A stretch of DNA of 59,728 bases from Anaerocolumna aminovalerica (GTDB taxonomy: Bacteria; Bacillota; Clostridia; Lachnospirales; Lachnospiraceae), in contig NZ_FOWD01000026.1 in assembly GCF_900115365.1 (NCBI RefSeq), positions 1 through 59,728 on the forward strand. Reading direction: 5' to 3'. The notes under the pieces were generated by a model that saw only the letters and a list, made by a program, of their open reading frames with translations, was not told the DNA's origin and did no database searches. Made by a program: the position numbers and the translations under genes. This document shows positions 36,334 to 45,631 of this stretch, one piece after another. Position 1 is the first letter of the stretch. Each line of letters starts with the position of its first letter.

Positions 36334-37617
36334 ATGCAAATTTATATAGTTCAACCCGGAGATACGATATATTCTATTGCAAACGCTCATAGTGTTTCCC
36401 CTGAGAGGTTATCATTAGAAAATGATATACCATTTCCTTATAATTTAGTAGTAGGTGAGGCACTAGTAATTATACAGCCAAACCGTACTTACATTGTTCA
36501 GGAAGGGGATACGCTAAAAAGTATATCCCTATCCCAGCAAATCGATATAATGGAGTTACTTAGGAATAATCCTTCGATTTCGGACGGAAATCTTTATACC
36601 GGTGAAGAGCTGGTAATAAGTTATGCCGACAAAAGAACAGGGGAAATTGAAACAAACGGATTTACCTATCCTTTTATTGATATGAGTATCCTCAGGAAAA
36701 CCTTACCCTATCTAACTTACTTAACAATCTACTCTTATCAGTATAACCGGGATGGAAGCCTGATTGAAATAGAGGATACTGAAATAATACAGGCTGCAAA
36801 AAGTTATGGTGTGGCACCTATTATGTATATTACTACGCCAACCAGCGGGGATAATATTGATACCGAAATAGCACACATCTTTGTCAGCCATATGGAAATA
36901 CAAAATAGATTTATAGATACAATTCTGCTGACACTTCAAATTAAAGGTTACTCCGGAATAAATATGGATACCCCTTATATACAACCACCAGACAGACAGC
37001 TTTATGTAGATTTTATCAAAACATTGACAAACCGTTTAAACCGGGAAGGATATTCAGTAACAGTTACAGTAGCACCTAGTCTTTTTGAAGCGGCAACCGG
37101 AATTACCTATTCAGGAATTGATTATACCGGGTTAAGTAACGCAGCCAATGCCGTTTTATATCAGCTGACCTATGAATGGAAATATCCTTATTACCTTCCA
37201 ATTAGTATATTACCTCTTGATGCCGTTTTACATACACTCAGGAAAGCTGTGGCCCAGTTCTCACCTCCAAAGTGTATTTTAGGTTTTACAAACATTGGTT
37301 TCGTTTTTGAATTCCCATATTTTGCAGCAATTACGGAGGCGAATTTTATAAATTACCGCTCAGCAATAGAACTTGCCAATAATACAAACTCTAAAATTGA
37401 ATTTAACGAGCCCTCTCATTCTGCCTATTTTCATTATATAGGAAATGCAAAGGAATACATGGCATGGTTTAAAGACAGCAGGGCTATAAACTCATTAATT
37501 TCTAATTCACAAGAATTAGGTATGCGGGGCATCTCAATATGGAACATTATGTATTTCATTACAAATATCTGGCTGTTAATCAATGCTCAGTTTGAGATCA
37601 AAAAAATATTATTATAA
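36334..37617 (+). CDS. LysM-GH18 spore-cortex-lytic-type protein with altered catalytic motif
   Basis: The architecture matches SleL/YaaH-type N-acetylglucosaminidases: two N-terminal LysM repeats (about 2-46, YIVQPGDTIYSIANAHSV; about 51-95, YIVQEGDTLKSISLS), then a GH18 barrel (about 105-425). LysM binds peptidoglycan, and GH18 would cut cortex muropeptides on germination. In active members the fourth strand ends in DxxDxDxE. Here it reads SGINMDTPYIQ (about 207-217), so the catalytic Glu position appears to be Pro 214. The protein may be inactive or binding-only. There is no signal peptide, as is usual for SleL. TTGGAG precedes the ATG. Confidence 0.8.
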   Translation: MQIYIVQPGDTIYSIANAHSVSPERLSLENDIPFPYNLVVGEALVIIQPNRTYIVQEGDTLKSISLSQQIDIMELLRNNPSISDGNLYTGEELVISYADKRTGEIETNGFTYPFIDMSILRKTLPYLTYLTIYSYQYNRDGSLIEIEDTEIIQAAKSYGVAPIMYITTPTSGDNIDTEIAHIFVSHMEIQNRFIDTILLTLQIKGYSGINMDTPYIQPPDRQLYVDFIKTLTNRLNREGYSVTVTVAPSLFEAATGITYSGIDYTGLSNAANAVLYQLTYEWKYPYYLPISILPLDAVLHTLRKAVAQFSPPKCILGFTNIGFVFEFPYFAAITEANFINYRSAIELANNTNSKIEFNEPSHSAYFHYIGNAKEYMAWFKDSRAINSLISNSQELGMRGISIWNIMYFITNIWLLINAQFEIKKILL

Positions 37618-37620
37618 ATA

Positions 37621-37749
37621 AAAATGAGGTTGTCATAAAACTGCTTTGAGCCCTTCTGCTACTTCAAATCTTATCTCCCTAAAGAGATTCTTTCTTTAGA
37701 TTTAGAAACTAAATTAAGCTCAGTTAACAGTTTTACAACAGCCTCATTT
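37621..37749. repeat. MITE-like 129-bp element with imperfect terminal inverted repeats
   Basis: AAATGAGGTTGTCATAAAACTG at one end is inverted as CAGTTTTACAACAGCCTCATTT at the other, giving 19 paired bases with one 3x3 internal loop. Smaller stems lie inside (TGAGC/GCTCA, CTAAAG/CTTTAG). It lies between convergent genes, so it could also serve as a double terminator. The GAGGYTGTnRTAAAACTG ends recall some IS1182-like termini, from memory only. Confidence 0.5.
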
Positions 37750-37776
37750 CCTTTGACTGCTGTGTTCCATTTTGAC

Positions 37777-38256
37777 TTATTCTATTATTAAATACCACAA
37801 AGGGATCTTCTTCCCTTCCAGGAATTCATCTAATGTTCGAATATCATCTTCCTTGCCATATATATCATTGTAAAAATGGAATTTACGGTCTTCTCTACGG
37901 AAGGCTACATAATGTATATTGTTAAAATCTGTATAAAGAATAATACCTACTGCATTTTTCTTTGCCTGTAATCTTCGGGAAAGAAAAGCATATCTAAAAT
38001 CATAATTTTGTTCTTCAAAGTACTTTTTAATCCCAAAAGGATTGGTACCAAACCGGCCGTCAAGAATCGTATATTTATTTAGATATTGAAGAACTTCCTC
38101 CACTTCTACTTTTTCACCTAATAACTTCATGACATTATAAGTGGCTATCCACCCACATCCGTTATAATCCGAGGTATATTTCCCATACGGGATTGTCTTT
38201 AGTTGGCTCTGATTAATAATTAACCCATCATTTGACAGTGTACTACATAATAGCAT
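37777..38256 (-). CDS. peptidase C39-like protein
   Basis: A 159-aa protein with a papain-like C39 pattern: Cys in YNGCGWIATYNVMKLLG (about residue 34), His in NNIHYVAFRRED (about 113) and an Asn/Asp in FYNDIYG. The C39-like family includes bacteriocin leader peptidases and stand-alone domains of unknown substrate. No signal peptide or TM is seen, and no bacteriocin precursor was found nearby. The role is therefore open. Confidence 0.55.
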   Translation of the reverse strand: MLLCSTLSNDGLIINQSQLKTIPYGKYTSDYNGCGWIATYNVMKLLGEKVEVEEVLQYLNKYTILDGRFGTNPFGIKKYFEEQNYDFRYAFLSRRLQAKKNAVGIILYTDFNNIHYVAFRREDRKFHFYNDIYGKEDDIRTLDEFLEGKKIPLWYLIIE

Positions 38257-38507
38257 ATGAACTCATCCTTCCAACACATTATACGGGACAAATTGATAGT
38301 TCAAAAACACCAATTCATACAAAATCTGCTTAAAAATATCTGTTTAAATAACCTTATATATATGGTCCCATTCTATTATATGCCAGAAGGTTAATATGAG
38401 GTATCAAAACAATATATTTACTGTAGCTAACAGAATAATAACCTAATATATATAAACGATACTATTCCCGTTATATCCCTAGATAAGGATAAAGATCAGC
38501 TTTACTA
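38257..38507. other. non-coding gap
   Basis: 251 bp of AT-rich DNA between the C39-like gene and the short DUF4097-like gene. I looked for a continuation of the truncated DUF4097 frame and found none. Confidence 0.4.
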
Positions 38508-38744
38508 TTAATCCGCATTTCCTATGTTCATTAAATGTATATTGTTTCCGAATTTAACCCCATACCATGGCGTATCACTATTTATATGAATAGTTTGATA
38601 CCATGGATCATGAGTAGCCTCTTTCTTCAAGCGATTGTAATCAAATCCTGCTACTCCAAACCCAGCTATAGATATAAGAACCCCTGTCAGTATTAAAATT
38701 AAACTTAAAATTATACATTTTCTTTTAATGTTTTTTATTTTCAT
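38508..38744 (-). pseudogene. short DUF4097-like membrane protein, probably truncated
   Basis: A 78-aa product with one TM segment (about 12-33, LSLILILTGVLISIAGFGVAG) and a short outer part. Its place as third gene after padR and a DUF1700 gene, with a 4-bp overlap, is where a DUF4097 beta-structure protein of roughly 250-350 aa is usually found. The TM-proximal sequence is similar, but the beta domain is missing. Either an early stop removed it or this is a natural short variant; I favour truncation. Confidence 0.5.
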
Positions 38745-39328
38745 CCTACTATCACCTTCTTTTTAAATAATGCTGCCAGTTTTGCATTTAAATTTTTTGT
38801 TATGATAATAAGTCTCTTTGATAAGCCTAATGTGGCTAATCCTAATAATAATGAAATACCAATAGAAGCAATGCCTGTTCCTAACTGCATAATACCCATA
38901 GAAGCGTTTTTTAACATAACAAAAGGTGATCCAACAATTCCGATAATTGATGTTGTAAAAAATCCTATACTTAGGGCTCCTGTGGTAAAAGGAACGCACC
39001 AGATAATTACATATACAGAGAATACCATTAATACAAACGCAAGTAAAACACTTCCCCATAATGGAAACCCTATTATTGTTAATATATAGTTTAAGCCTCT
39101 AATGCCGGTAAAAGGTAAATTTATTTTAACACTGCCGTAATCAGCTAAAAGTTCCTCTGCAATTTTCTTTGGATCTCCGATTTTATCCACGGCATCCTCT
39201 TCGGTCATACCATTTTCAACATAATCAGATAGCATTTCGTCATAGAAGATAATAAACTTATTTTTTTCAGAATTATTCATATTTTGCAAACAAAATGATA
39301 GCTCATTTAAAAATTCTGCTTTATTCAT
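38741..39328 (-). CDS. DUF1700 (HAAS-domain) membrane protein
   Basis: An N-terminal helical HAAS domain (MNKAEFLNELSFCLQNM through EEDAVDKIGDPKKIAEELL, about 1-62) is followed by three or four TM segments (about 75-185). DUF1700 proteins are typically encoded next to PadR regulators and DUF4097 proteins and are thought to take part in envelope-stress sensing, though the mechanism is unknown. It overlaps padR by 8 bp and the next gene by 4 bp, so the three genes form one tight operon. Confidence 0.85.
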   Translation of the reverse strand: MNKAEFLNELSFCLQNMNNSEKNKFIIFYDEMLSDYVENGMTEEDAVDKIGDPKKIAEELLADYGSVKINLPFTGIRGLNYILTIIGFPLWGSVLLAFVLMVFSVYVIIWCVPFTTGALSIGFFTTSIIGIVGSPFVMLKNASMGIMQLGTGIASIGISLLLGLATLGLSKRLIIITKNLNAKLAALFKKKVIVG

Positions 39329-39638
39329 AATTGCGTTCTCCTTTTATAAAATAATATATTTCCATTACTTGCTGCCACTCCTCCAGAAATTCTTTTATAT
39401 AATCTTTACCTTTATTGGTAATCTTATAATACTTTCTTAATCGGCTATTATGCTCAACTGAATATGTTTCCAGATAAGAACTTGCTTCCAGCCTTTTCAA
39501 TATCGGATATAAGGTGGATTCTGAAATCTCCACACAGGTTGATATATCTTTAATTATTTGATAACCATATGAATCTGATTTATTAAGAACGGCAAGAACA
39601 CAAAACTCAAGCAGGCCTTTTTTTAATTGACTGTCCAT
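39321..39638 (-). CDS. PadR-family transcriptional regulator
   Basis: A 106-aa winged-helix repressor. The PadR core is clear: LKKGLLEFCVLAVLNKSDSYGYQIIKD, STLYPILKRLEASSYLETY and RLRKYYKITNKGKDYIKEF. I start at the ATG at 39636-39638 behind GGGAGGT; the frame opening at 39689 would run through its own promoter. An inverted repeat covering the -10 suggests autoregulation of the padR-DUF1700-DUF4097 operon. Confidence 0.92.
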   Translation of the reverse strand: MDSQLKKGLLEFCVLAVLNKSDSYGYQIIKDISTCVEISESTLYPILKRLEASSYLETYSVEHNSRLRKYYKITNKGKDYIKEFLEEWQQVMEIYYFIKGERNYE

Positions 39639-39658
39639 ATAATACCTCCCTATGTCAT

Positions 39659-39689
39659 ATACTATACATTGCATAGTATTATCAGTCAA
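39659..39689 (-). promoter_or_regulatory. padR promoter with overlapping operator
   Basis: On the minus strand, TTGACT (39684-39689), 17 bp, TATAGT (39661-39666). ATACTAT (39659-39665) and ATAGTAT (39673-39679) are perfect arms that cover the -10, a position suited to PadR repression. Confidence 0.7.
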
Positions 39690-39968
39690 GGATAATTTAT
39701 AATTATTTTATTTTTGTTCTCAAATTTATGTTAAAGAATTAATAGAAATTGGCTGTCCTCAACGTTCTGCTAATACATAATATGCTTCTGATTTGAAATA
39801 TTAAGTACATAAATATATAATTCCAGTGTAATGTTCTTATGACTCTTGTTATGTATTCTCCTTATTACATAAATAAAGTTGTAAGGAAAAAGCGATTAAC
39901 TCCCTCAGAATCTATTTTGTCATGAATCTGGACTTACCAAACAAAATTATATAATTATAACTAGCAAA
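39690..39968. other. divergent spacer between padR and the ECF sigma gene
   Basis: AT-rich DNA without ORF or recognisable RNA structure. Confidence 0.4.
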
Positions 39969-39996
39969 TGAAACTTTTTTCACATTATTTTAGTAT
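39969..39996 (+). promoter_or_regulatory. candidate autoregulated ECF promoter
   Basis: TGAAAC (39969-39974) followed by a T-run, 16 bp, then TAGTAT (39991-39996), just upstream of the sigma gene. TGAAACTTT is a common ECF -35. The -10 lacks the usual CGT, so the call is tentative. Confidence 0.4.
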
Positions 39997-40017
39997 TGAT
40001 AATTGAAAGGAGGTACC

Positions 40018-40569
40018 ATGGAAGATTGTACAATCATTAAAAAACTCAAACAAAATAAAGAAAAGGCACTAGAGGCCTTAATGGACCGTTACACATCCTA
40101 TGTTGTTTCCATCGTTGTAAAGATTGGAGGACACCTGCTGTCCGCTCAGGATGTGGAAGAAATCGCTTCCGATGTTTTTTTTGCAATATGGAAGAAACGT
40201 GAAAATCTAATCGAATCAGGCAGTTTAAAACCATATATTGCTCAGATTGCAAGAAATATGACAAAGACACGGCTGTATCAGACAAGAGAGGAAGAACCTT
40301 TGGAAGAAGACATTCTGGTCTTTGTATCTGAAAGCATGGATGAATTTCTTATTCGTAAGGAACAATTGCAGTTTCTTCAGGATACCATATCAGGGTTTAC
40401 CTATCCTGATAAAGATATTCTAATTGCTTATTATTTTTGGAATTATAAATTAACTGAAATTGCCCAGCGGTTTGAATTGCCCCTTTCTACTATTAAGTCA
40501 AAACTTTACCGTGGCCGCAGTGAACTTATAAAAAGATTTGAAGAGGGAGGTTATCATTATGAAACATAA
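40018..40569 (+). CDS. ECF-type RNA polymerase sigma factor
   Basis: A group IV sigma factor with region 2 (MDRYTSYVVSIVVKIGG and DVEEIASDVFFAIWKKRE, about 20-75) and region 4 (YYFWNYKLTEIAQRFELPLSTIKSKLYRGR, about 135-170). I use the ATG at 40018 with AAAGGAGG upstream; a TTG at 40003 overlaps that Shine-Dalgarno. It overlaps the membrane protein gene downstream by 11 bp, the usual layout for a sigma and its anti-sigma. The stimulus is not evident. Confidence 0.92.
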   Translation: MEDCTIIKKLKQNKEKALEALMDRYTSYVVSIVVKIGGHLLSAQDVEEIASDVFFAIWKKRENLIESGSLKPYIAQIARNMTKTRLYQTREEEPLEEDILVFVSESMDEFLIRKEQLQFLQDTISGFTYPDKDILIAYYFWNYKLTEIAQRFELPLSTIKSKLYRGRSELIKRFEEGGYHYET

Positions 40570-41647
40570 TGTTGGTTTACATTCATTATTTAAAAAACTA
40601 AATATAGAAGATATACAGGCAGAAGACAGTTCTTCTTTGTCCAGTCAGGTCAATATGGAACGGATACATCAATTGACCATGGAAAAAGTACGAAAAGAGA
40701 AAAAAGAAGTAATATCTCCTTTCAAGAAACAATTATTTAAAGCAGCCATTGTTGCTTGTACCGTGGTATGTATTGGGGGCGGGACTGTATTCGCCGCAAC
40801 TAATAAGACAGTACGTGAAACCATTAGCAGCCTGCTTGGTATTTCACAGTCAGAAATATTGATGGTGGGGGAAAGCATAAAAAGTAAGGATTACAAGCTC
40901 ACTGTTCACGAGATTGTCTGTGATTCTTACACCGGAATGGTAAATATATCTGTGGAAGCTTTAAGCGCCAAAGCTAAGGAAACCTTTCTTAAAGATAATA
41001 TCATTCATAAATTAGGCCACTTAGGCTCCGTAGGCTATGGTCTTAAAGAACTGGAAGAATTACAGAATGAATTTTCCAGATATTTTTCTTTTTCCTTTAA
41101 TGTACATGATAAGAGACATCTGGATGATGGTCTAACCTTTTCTATGGAGGGTATCTCTAAAAAGATAAAGATACCAATTACCCAGACGATAGAATTATCA
41201 GAATTAGCTATTAAAGTACCGGAGGCAAAGGGTTACTCTGTATCCTATCAAAAGTTATCCTACTCTGAAATTGGCTTCACTCTTTTAGGTACCTTAGAAA
41301 ATGAAGAATTCGATCCGGAAAATATTCTCATTACAATTGAATTTATGGATGGTCGTATTAGTAATTTCTATCACTTCTTTAAAGAGAAAGATGAAATCCA
41401 GTCCTTTAATGAAATTCCTGCTTCGGAATCTCAGGTTTCAAAAAATGGTTCGGAAACAAGTGTCACAAATGCTGCAACACCGTCAGAAAAAAATTTAGTA
41501 AATGACTTTGATGAGGAATGGTTCTCAGGTGGTGGTGGTTATTATGGTACTGAAAAAGTAATTACTACTTTCAGTTTTTCTCAAAAGATGGATTGGAGCT
41601 TGGTAAAATCAATTACCATCAATGGAATAACAATTTATTTAAATTAA
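40559..41647 (+). CDS. probable anti-sigma factor, single-pass membrane protein
   Basis: A 362-aa protein with a cytoplasmic N-terminus (about 1-60, presumed sigma-binding), one TM (about 64-85, LFKAAIVACTVVCIGGGTVFA) and an extracytoplasmic domain resembling DUF4179-type proteins. The ATG at 40559 has GGAGGT upstream and lies within the end of the sigma gene, supporting translational coupling. A Ser/Asn/Thr-rich loop (about 300-325) sits near the C-terminus. The anti-sigma role rests on gene order and topology; no classical zinc-binding HxxxCxxC motif is seen. Confidence 0.75.
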   Translation: MKHNVGLHSLFKKLNIEDIQAEDSSSLSSQVNMERIHQLTMEKVRKEKKEVISPFKKQLFKAAIVACTVVCIGGGTVFAATNKTVRETISSLLGISQSEILMVGESIKSKDYKLTVHEIVCDSYTGMVNISVEALSAKAKETFLKDNIIHKLGHLGSVGYGLKELEELQNEFSRYFSFSFNVHDKRHLDDGLTFSMEGISKKIKIPITQTIELSELAIKVPEAKGYSVSYQKLSYSEIGFTLLGTLENEEFDPENILITIEFMDGRISNFYHFFKEKDEIQSFNEIPASESQVSKNGSETSVTNAATPSEKNLVNDFDEEWFSGGGGYYGTEKVITTFSFSQKMDWSLVKSITINGITIYLN

Positions 41648-41762
41648 AAGTATACCATTTCATACATTAAATATATATATCATTCCTGCTCCTCTTTCAG
41701 CCGTTACTAACCTTTAATAAACTCTATCGGAATCATACTTAAACTTCTCAGATAAAACAAAT

Positions 41763-41810
41763 AGACATTTGTATGTTGCGCCCTTTATAACCGCCATAAT
41801 ACAAATGTCT
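41763..41810. terminator. hairpin downstream of the anti-sigma gene
   Basis: AGACATTTGTAT (41763-41774) and ATACAAATGTCT (41799-41810) form a perfect 12-bp stem with a 24-nt loop between convergent genes, followed by a T-rich stretch. Confidence 0.6.
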
Positions 41811-41951
41811 GTTTATGTTTATTATACTTCATGGAAAGGAATTTTTTATTATTTCCTCTCCATATCTTACATTTCCAGTTAAGGTACTATAGTTTAATAG
41901 TTGATTTTAACTTTCTTTACTGTACTCCACTTGCCGTACTATAAAACATTT

Positions 41952-43706
41952 TTAACCTTGATTCTGGAACTGACTCATATACAGTTTTTCATAGAACCCT
42001 TTCTTTTCCATTAATTCGTCATGGGTTCCCTGTTCCATAATGGTTCCGTTATTCATTACAAGAATTAAATCCGCATTTCTAATAGTTGAAAGGCGGTGGG
42101 CAATAACAAAACTGGTTCTGCCCTTCATGATATTTTTCATAGCTGTCTGAAGCATTAACTCAAGTCTGGTATCCACTGAACTTGTGGCTTCATCAAGGAT
42201 TAATATAGCTGGGTCCGCCAGGAACGCTCTCGCTATTGTTAATAGCTGTTTCTCACCCACTGATACGTTTGAGGATTCTTCATTTAATATCATATTATAG
42301 CCATCCGGCTGTGTTTTGATAAAATGATTTACATTTGCTGTTTTCGCAGCATTTACAATCTCTTGCTGGGTTGCATCCTCTTTCCCGTATTTTATATTAT
42401 CGGCAATGGTTCCGTTGAATAACCAGGTATCCTGTAACACCATACCAAAAATGGAACGAAGATCATCCCGCTTCATATCCTTAATATTCACACCGTCAAC
42501 CTTAATTGCCCCTTCATTTACGTCATAAAAACGCATTAAAAGATTGATAAGTGTGGTTTTTCCAGCACCGGTGGGGCCCACAATTGCTACCATTTGACCG
42601 CTTTTCACGTTAATATTCAGATGCTCAATCAGCATTTTATCTTTGTTGTAACCAAAAGATACATCTTCAAAGGTAACATTTCCTTTCAAATCCCCTATTT
42701 TTACAGGATTGTAAGCTTCCGGCGCTTCTTCTGCTTCTGATAGAAATTCAAATACTCGTCCCGCTGCTGCCATGGCAGATTGGATGGAGGCGGACAATTG
42801 TGTCACCTGCTCCAGCGGCTCATTTAACTGCCACATATATCGGATAAATGCCTGAAGCTGTCCTACCGTTATAGCACCTGTAATTGCAAATGTGGCACCT
42901 AATATGCAAACAGCTACAATGGCTATATAAGTAATTAAGGAAATTAACGGTGACATCAGCCCTGATATAAACTGTGCCTTAAATCCATTTTCACAAAGAT
43001 TATTATTAATCTCCTTAAACTGTTCTATGGAGTCTTCTTGCTTCCCATATAGTTTAATTTCGGTGGATCCAGTGTATCTTTCCTGAATGTAACCATTTAA
43101 ATTACCAAGTGCAACCTGTTGTTTTTTAAACATAGCGGAAGAACGTTTCATAATAAATTTCATAATCAAAGCGCTTCCCGGTATCAGTAAAACCGCTACA
43201 GCACCCATAATGGGGTTAATATAAAACATTAATACTATTGCTAAAATAATGGATAAGAAAGCACTTAGTATTCTAGATAAACTCTGCTGAAGAGCGTTTG
43301 ACATGGTATCAATATCATTTGAGATGATGCTGAGAATATCTCCCACTGTACGTTTATCAAAATAGCTGATTGGAAGCTTTGCAATCTTCTTTTGCACATC
43401 ATTTCTTAAATCACGCATTGTGTTTTGAATGCCATTTGTTAAAAAATATTGTGAACCATAATTACTAAGAACATTTCCGATATAAATAACAAGTAATAGC
43501 TTTAAGATTTTAATTATATAAGAAAAGCTGATGGCAGCCCCAGGAACTTTGTTTGCGATATCTAAAACATCATCCTTTAGTCTTGTTGTAATCAAGCCTT
43601 CCACCATTGGTGCCGCTGATAAGAAACCGGAGTATCCTATTGTAAGGAGAATAGCCACTATAAAAAATTTTAAATATGGCTTTATATATGGATATAATTT
43701 TCTCAT
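41952..43706 (-). CDS. heterodimeric ABC exporter subunit, catalytic-Glu half
   Basis: A six-TM plus nucleotide-binding-domain half-transporter. Walker A is GPTGAGKTTLINLL and Walker B is ILILDEATSSVD with the catalytic Glu kept. Its signature is altered to VSVGEKQ in place of LSGGQ. The sister subunit has the reverse pattern, so one complete ATP site would form at the interface, as in BmrCD/LmrCD multidrug exporters. It overlaps the sister gene by 4 bp. A divergent MerR regulator controls the pair. The drug or lipid substrate is unknown. Confidence 0.92.
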   Translation of the reverse strand: MRKLYPYIKPYLKFFIVAILLTIGYSGFLSAAPMVEGLITTRLKDDVLDIANKVPGAAISFSYIIKILKLLLVIYIGNVLSNYGSQYFLTNGIQNTMRDLRNDVQKKIAKLPISYFDKRTVGDILSIISNDIDTMSNALQQSLSRILSAFLSIILAIVLMFYINPIMGAVAVLLIPGSALIMKFIMKRSSAMFKKQQVALGNLNGYIQERYTGSTEIKLYGKQEDSIEQFKEINNNLCENGFKAQFISGLMSPLISLITYIAIVAVCILGATFAITGAITVGQLQAFIRYMWQLNEPLEQVTQLSASIQSAMAAAGRVFEFLSEAEEAPEAYNPVKIGDLKGNVTFEDVSFGYNKDKMLIEHLNINVKSGQMVAIVGPTGAGKTTLINLLMRFYDVNEGAIKVDGVNIKDMKRDDLRSIFGMVLQDTWLFNGTIADNIKYGKEDATQQEIVNAAKTANVNHFIKTQPDGYNMILNEESSNVSVGEKQLLTIARAFLADPAILILDEATSSVDTRLELMLQTAMKNIMKGRTSFVIAHRLSTIRNADLILVMNNGTIMEQGTHDELMEKKGFYEKLYMSQFQNQG

Positions 43707-45430
43707 TGCTCTAGTTCCTCCTTTGTTAATTGTGAATCTGCAATTTCATAATATACATTACATGACTTTAATAGTTCCTTATGAGTTCCCATACCAACCA
43801 CTTCGCCCTCATTTAGTACTATTATTTTATCCGCATTCATGATTGTACTAATTCTTTGTGCAACAATGAATACAACGGATTCTTTTGTTTCTTCCTTAAG
43901 TGCGGTACGTAAAGCAGCATCTGTTTTATAGTCAAGGGCAGAAAAGCTGTCATCAAAAATGTAGATTTCAGGTTTTCTGACCAAAGCTCTCGCAATGGAA
44001 ATCCGCTGTTTCTGACCTCCCGATACATTCTTTGCACCTTCACTTATAAATTCCTGTAATTTATTGGGCTTATTCTCAATAAACTCCTTTGCCTGAGCTA
44101 CTTCTATTGCATGGTCTATTTCTTCCGGTGTAGCCTTGGGATTACCGAATTTAATATTTTCTTCTATGGTTCCTTTGAATAAAAATGCTTTTTGTGGGAT
44201 AAAGCCAATTTTTTGACGGAGTGCCTTTAAGTCATAGTTACGTATATCCACACCATCAATTTTGATAGAACCCTCTGTCACATCATAAAATCTTGGAATT
44301 AAATTAATTAATGTACTCTTTCCGCTGCCTGTACTACCGATAAATGCTACAGTTTCACCTTTAACTACAGTAAATGATACATCCTTTAAAACCGGGAGCT
44401 CGCCATCGGGATACTGGAACGTAACATGGTCAAATTCTACCATACCTTTATTTTTAGCTGCGATGATCTCTGTAGGATTTCCCACTGATGATTCCTCATC
44501 TAGTAATTCCTGAATACGGTTTGCGGACACCTGGGCTCTGGGATACATTACAAACACCATGGAGAATAGCATAATAGAGAACATTGCATGAAACTGATAC
44601 TCTAAGAATGCAACTAATTGCCCAACCTGTAAGGTACCTTTATCAATCATTACACTTGATATCCAAAACACTGCCATCATTGCAAGGTGTAATAAGAAGA
44701 AAAAGGCTGGCTGTGTAAATGACATGATTTTAAATAACTTCTTGGAATTAGAAGTATAGTTATCATTGGTTTCTGCAAAACGTTCTGCTTCATATTCACT
44801 TTTTCGAAAGGCTCTGATTACACGGACCCCTGTTAAATTTTCTCTTGAGATTCGATTCAGTCGGTCCATACCTTTTTGTTGCTTCTCGGAAAGAGGATTG
44901 GTTAATTTGGCAATGACAATAACACCCACTACTATAAATGGTAAGCTACCTCCGATAACCAAAGAGAGATTAATACTAGTTCTGATAGTCATAAAAACAC
45001 TAATAAAAATCATTACCGGTGCTAAAAGTGCAGTTCTAAATAACATATTAGAGAACAACATTAACTGAAATGCATCATTTGTTGTTCGTGTAATCATGGA
45101 AGATACACCAAATTTATTATATTCCGTGTGGGAGAATTTCTGCGACTGAGCGAAAACATCATTTCTGATGTCACGGATCATATAGGTTGAAATTCTGGAT
45201 GAAGCAAACGTTAATAAAATGGTACCTGCACCTCCAAGGATACAGACAATCAGCATGATTCCTCCCATTTTCTTAATATAAGCTATATCACCATTACCTA
45301 TTCCGTTATCAATCATCCATGCCATAATCGTTGGAATTCCGAGCTGTACCGCTACGAAACTAAAGATTCCTATGATGTTTAACAGAATTAGTTTCGGATA
45401 TCTTTTCAGATATTTTAACATTAATTTCAT
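43703..45430 (-). CDS. heterodimeric ABC exporter subunit, degenerate-site half
   Basis: A six-TM half-transporter with Walker A (GSTGSGKSTLINLIP) and a canonical signature (VSGGQKQRISIAR). Walker B reads IYIFDDSFSALD, with Asp instead of the catalytic Glu. This is the hallmark of the non-catalytic site in asymmetric exporters such as BmrC/LmrC. It is the first gene of the operon, driven by a MerR-type promoter about 80-110 bp upstream of its start. Confidence 0.92.
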   Translation of the reverse strand: MKLMLKYLKRYPKLILLNIIGIFSFVAVQLGIPTIMAWMIDNGIGNGDIAYIKKMGGIMLIVCILGGAGTILLTFASSRISTYMIRDIRNDVFAQSQKFSHTEYNKFGVSSMITRTTNDAFQLMLFSNMLFRTALLAPVMIFISVFMTIRTSINLSLVIGGSLPFIVVGVIVIAKLTNPLSEKQQKGMDRLNRISRENLTGVRVIRAFRKSEYEAERFAETNDNYTSNSKKLFKIMSFTQPAFFFLLHLAMMAVFWISSVMIDKGTLQVGQLVAFLEYQFHAMFSIMLFSMVFVMYPRAQVSANRIQELLDEESSVGNPTEIIAAKNKGMVEFDHVTFQYPDGELPVLKDVSFTVVKGETVAFIGSTGSGKSTLINLIPRFYDVTEGSIKIDGVDIRNYDLKALRQKIGFIPQKAFLFKGTIEENIKFGNPKATPEEIDHAIEVAQAKEFIENKPNKLQEFISEGAKNVSGGQKQRISIARALVRKPEIYIFDDSFSALDYKTDAALRTALKEETKESVVFIVAQRISTIMNADKIIVLNEGEVVGMGTHKELLKSCNVYYEIADSQLTKEELEQ

Positions 45431-45509
45431 AACATAACTCCTTTATCTGTACTGAATAATTACATAAATAATTCAGCCACATTCCTTGACAGGATATGGC
45501 CGTTTGATT

Positions 45510-45540
45510 ATTATAAACTATAAGGTTGTCTTATAGTCAA
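45510..45540 (-). promoter_or_regulatory. MerR-type promoter/operator of the ABC exporter operon
   Basis: On the minus strand, TTGACT (45535-45540), exactly 19 bp, TATAAT (45510-45515). ACTATAAG (45517-45524) and CTTATAGT (45530-45537) form the dyad inside the spacer. A 19-bp spacer with a central dyad is diagnostic of MerR-family activation by DNA untwisting. Confidence 0.85.
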
Positions 45541-45631
45541 GAAGAAAACAATAGGATAAAATTTTTTACTAAATTGCTGGAACTGCAAACATAAAATCTG
45601 TAAAAATACAGCATAGAACCGAGGTAATTTT

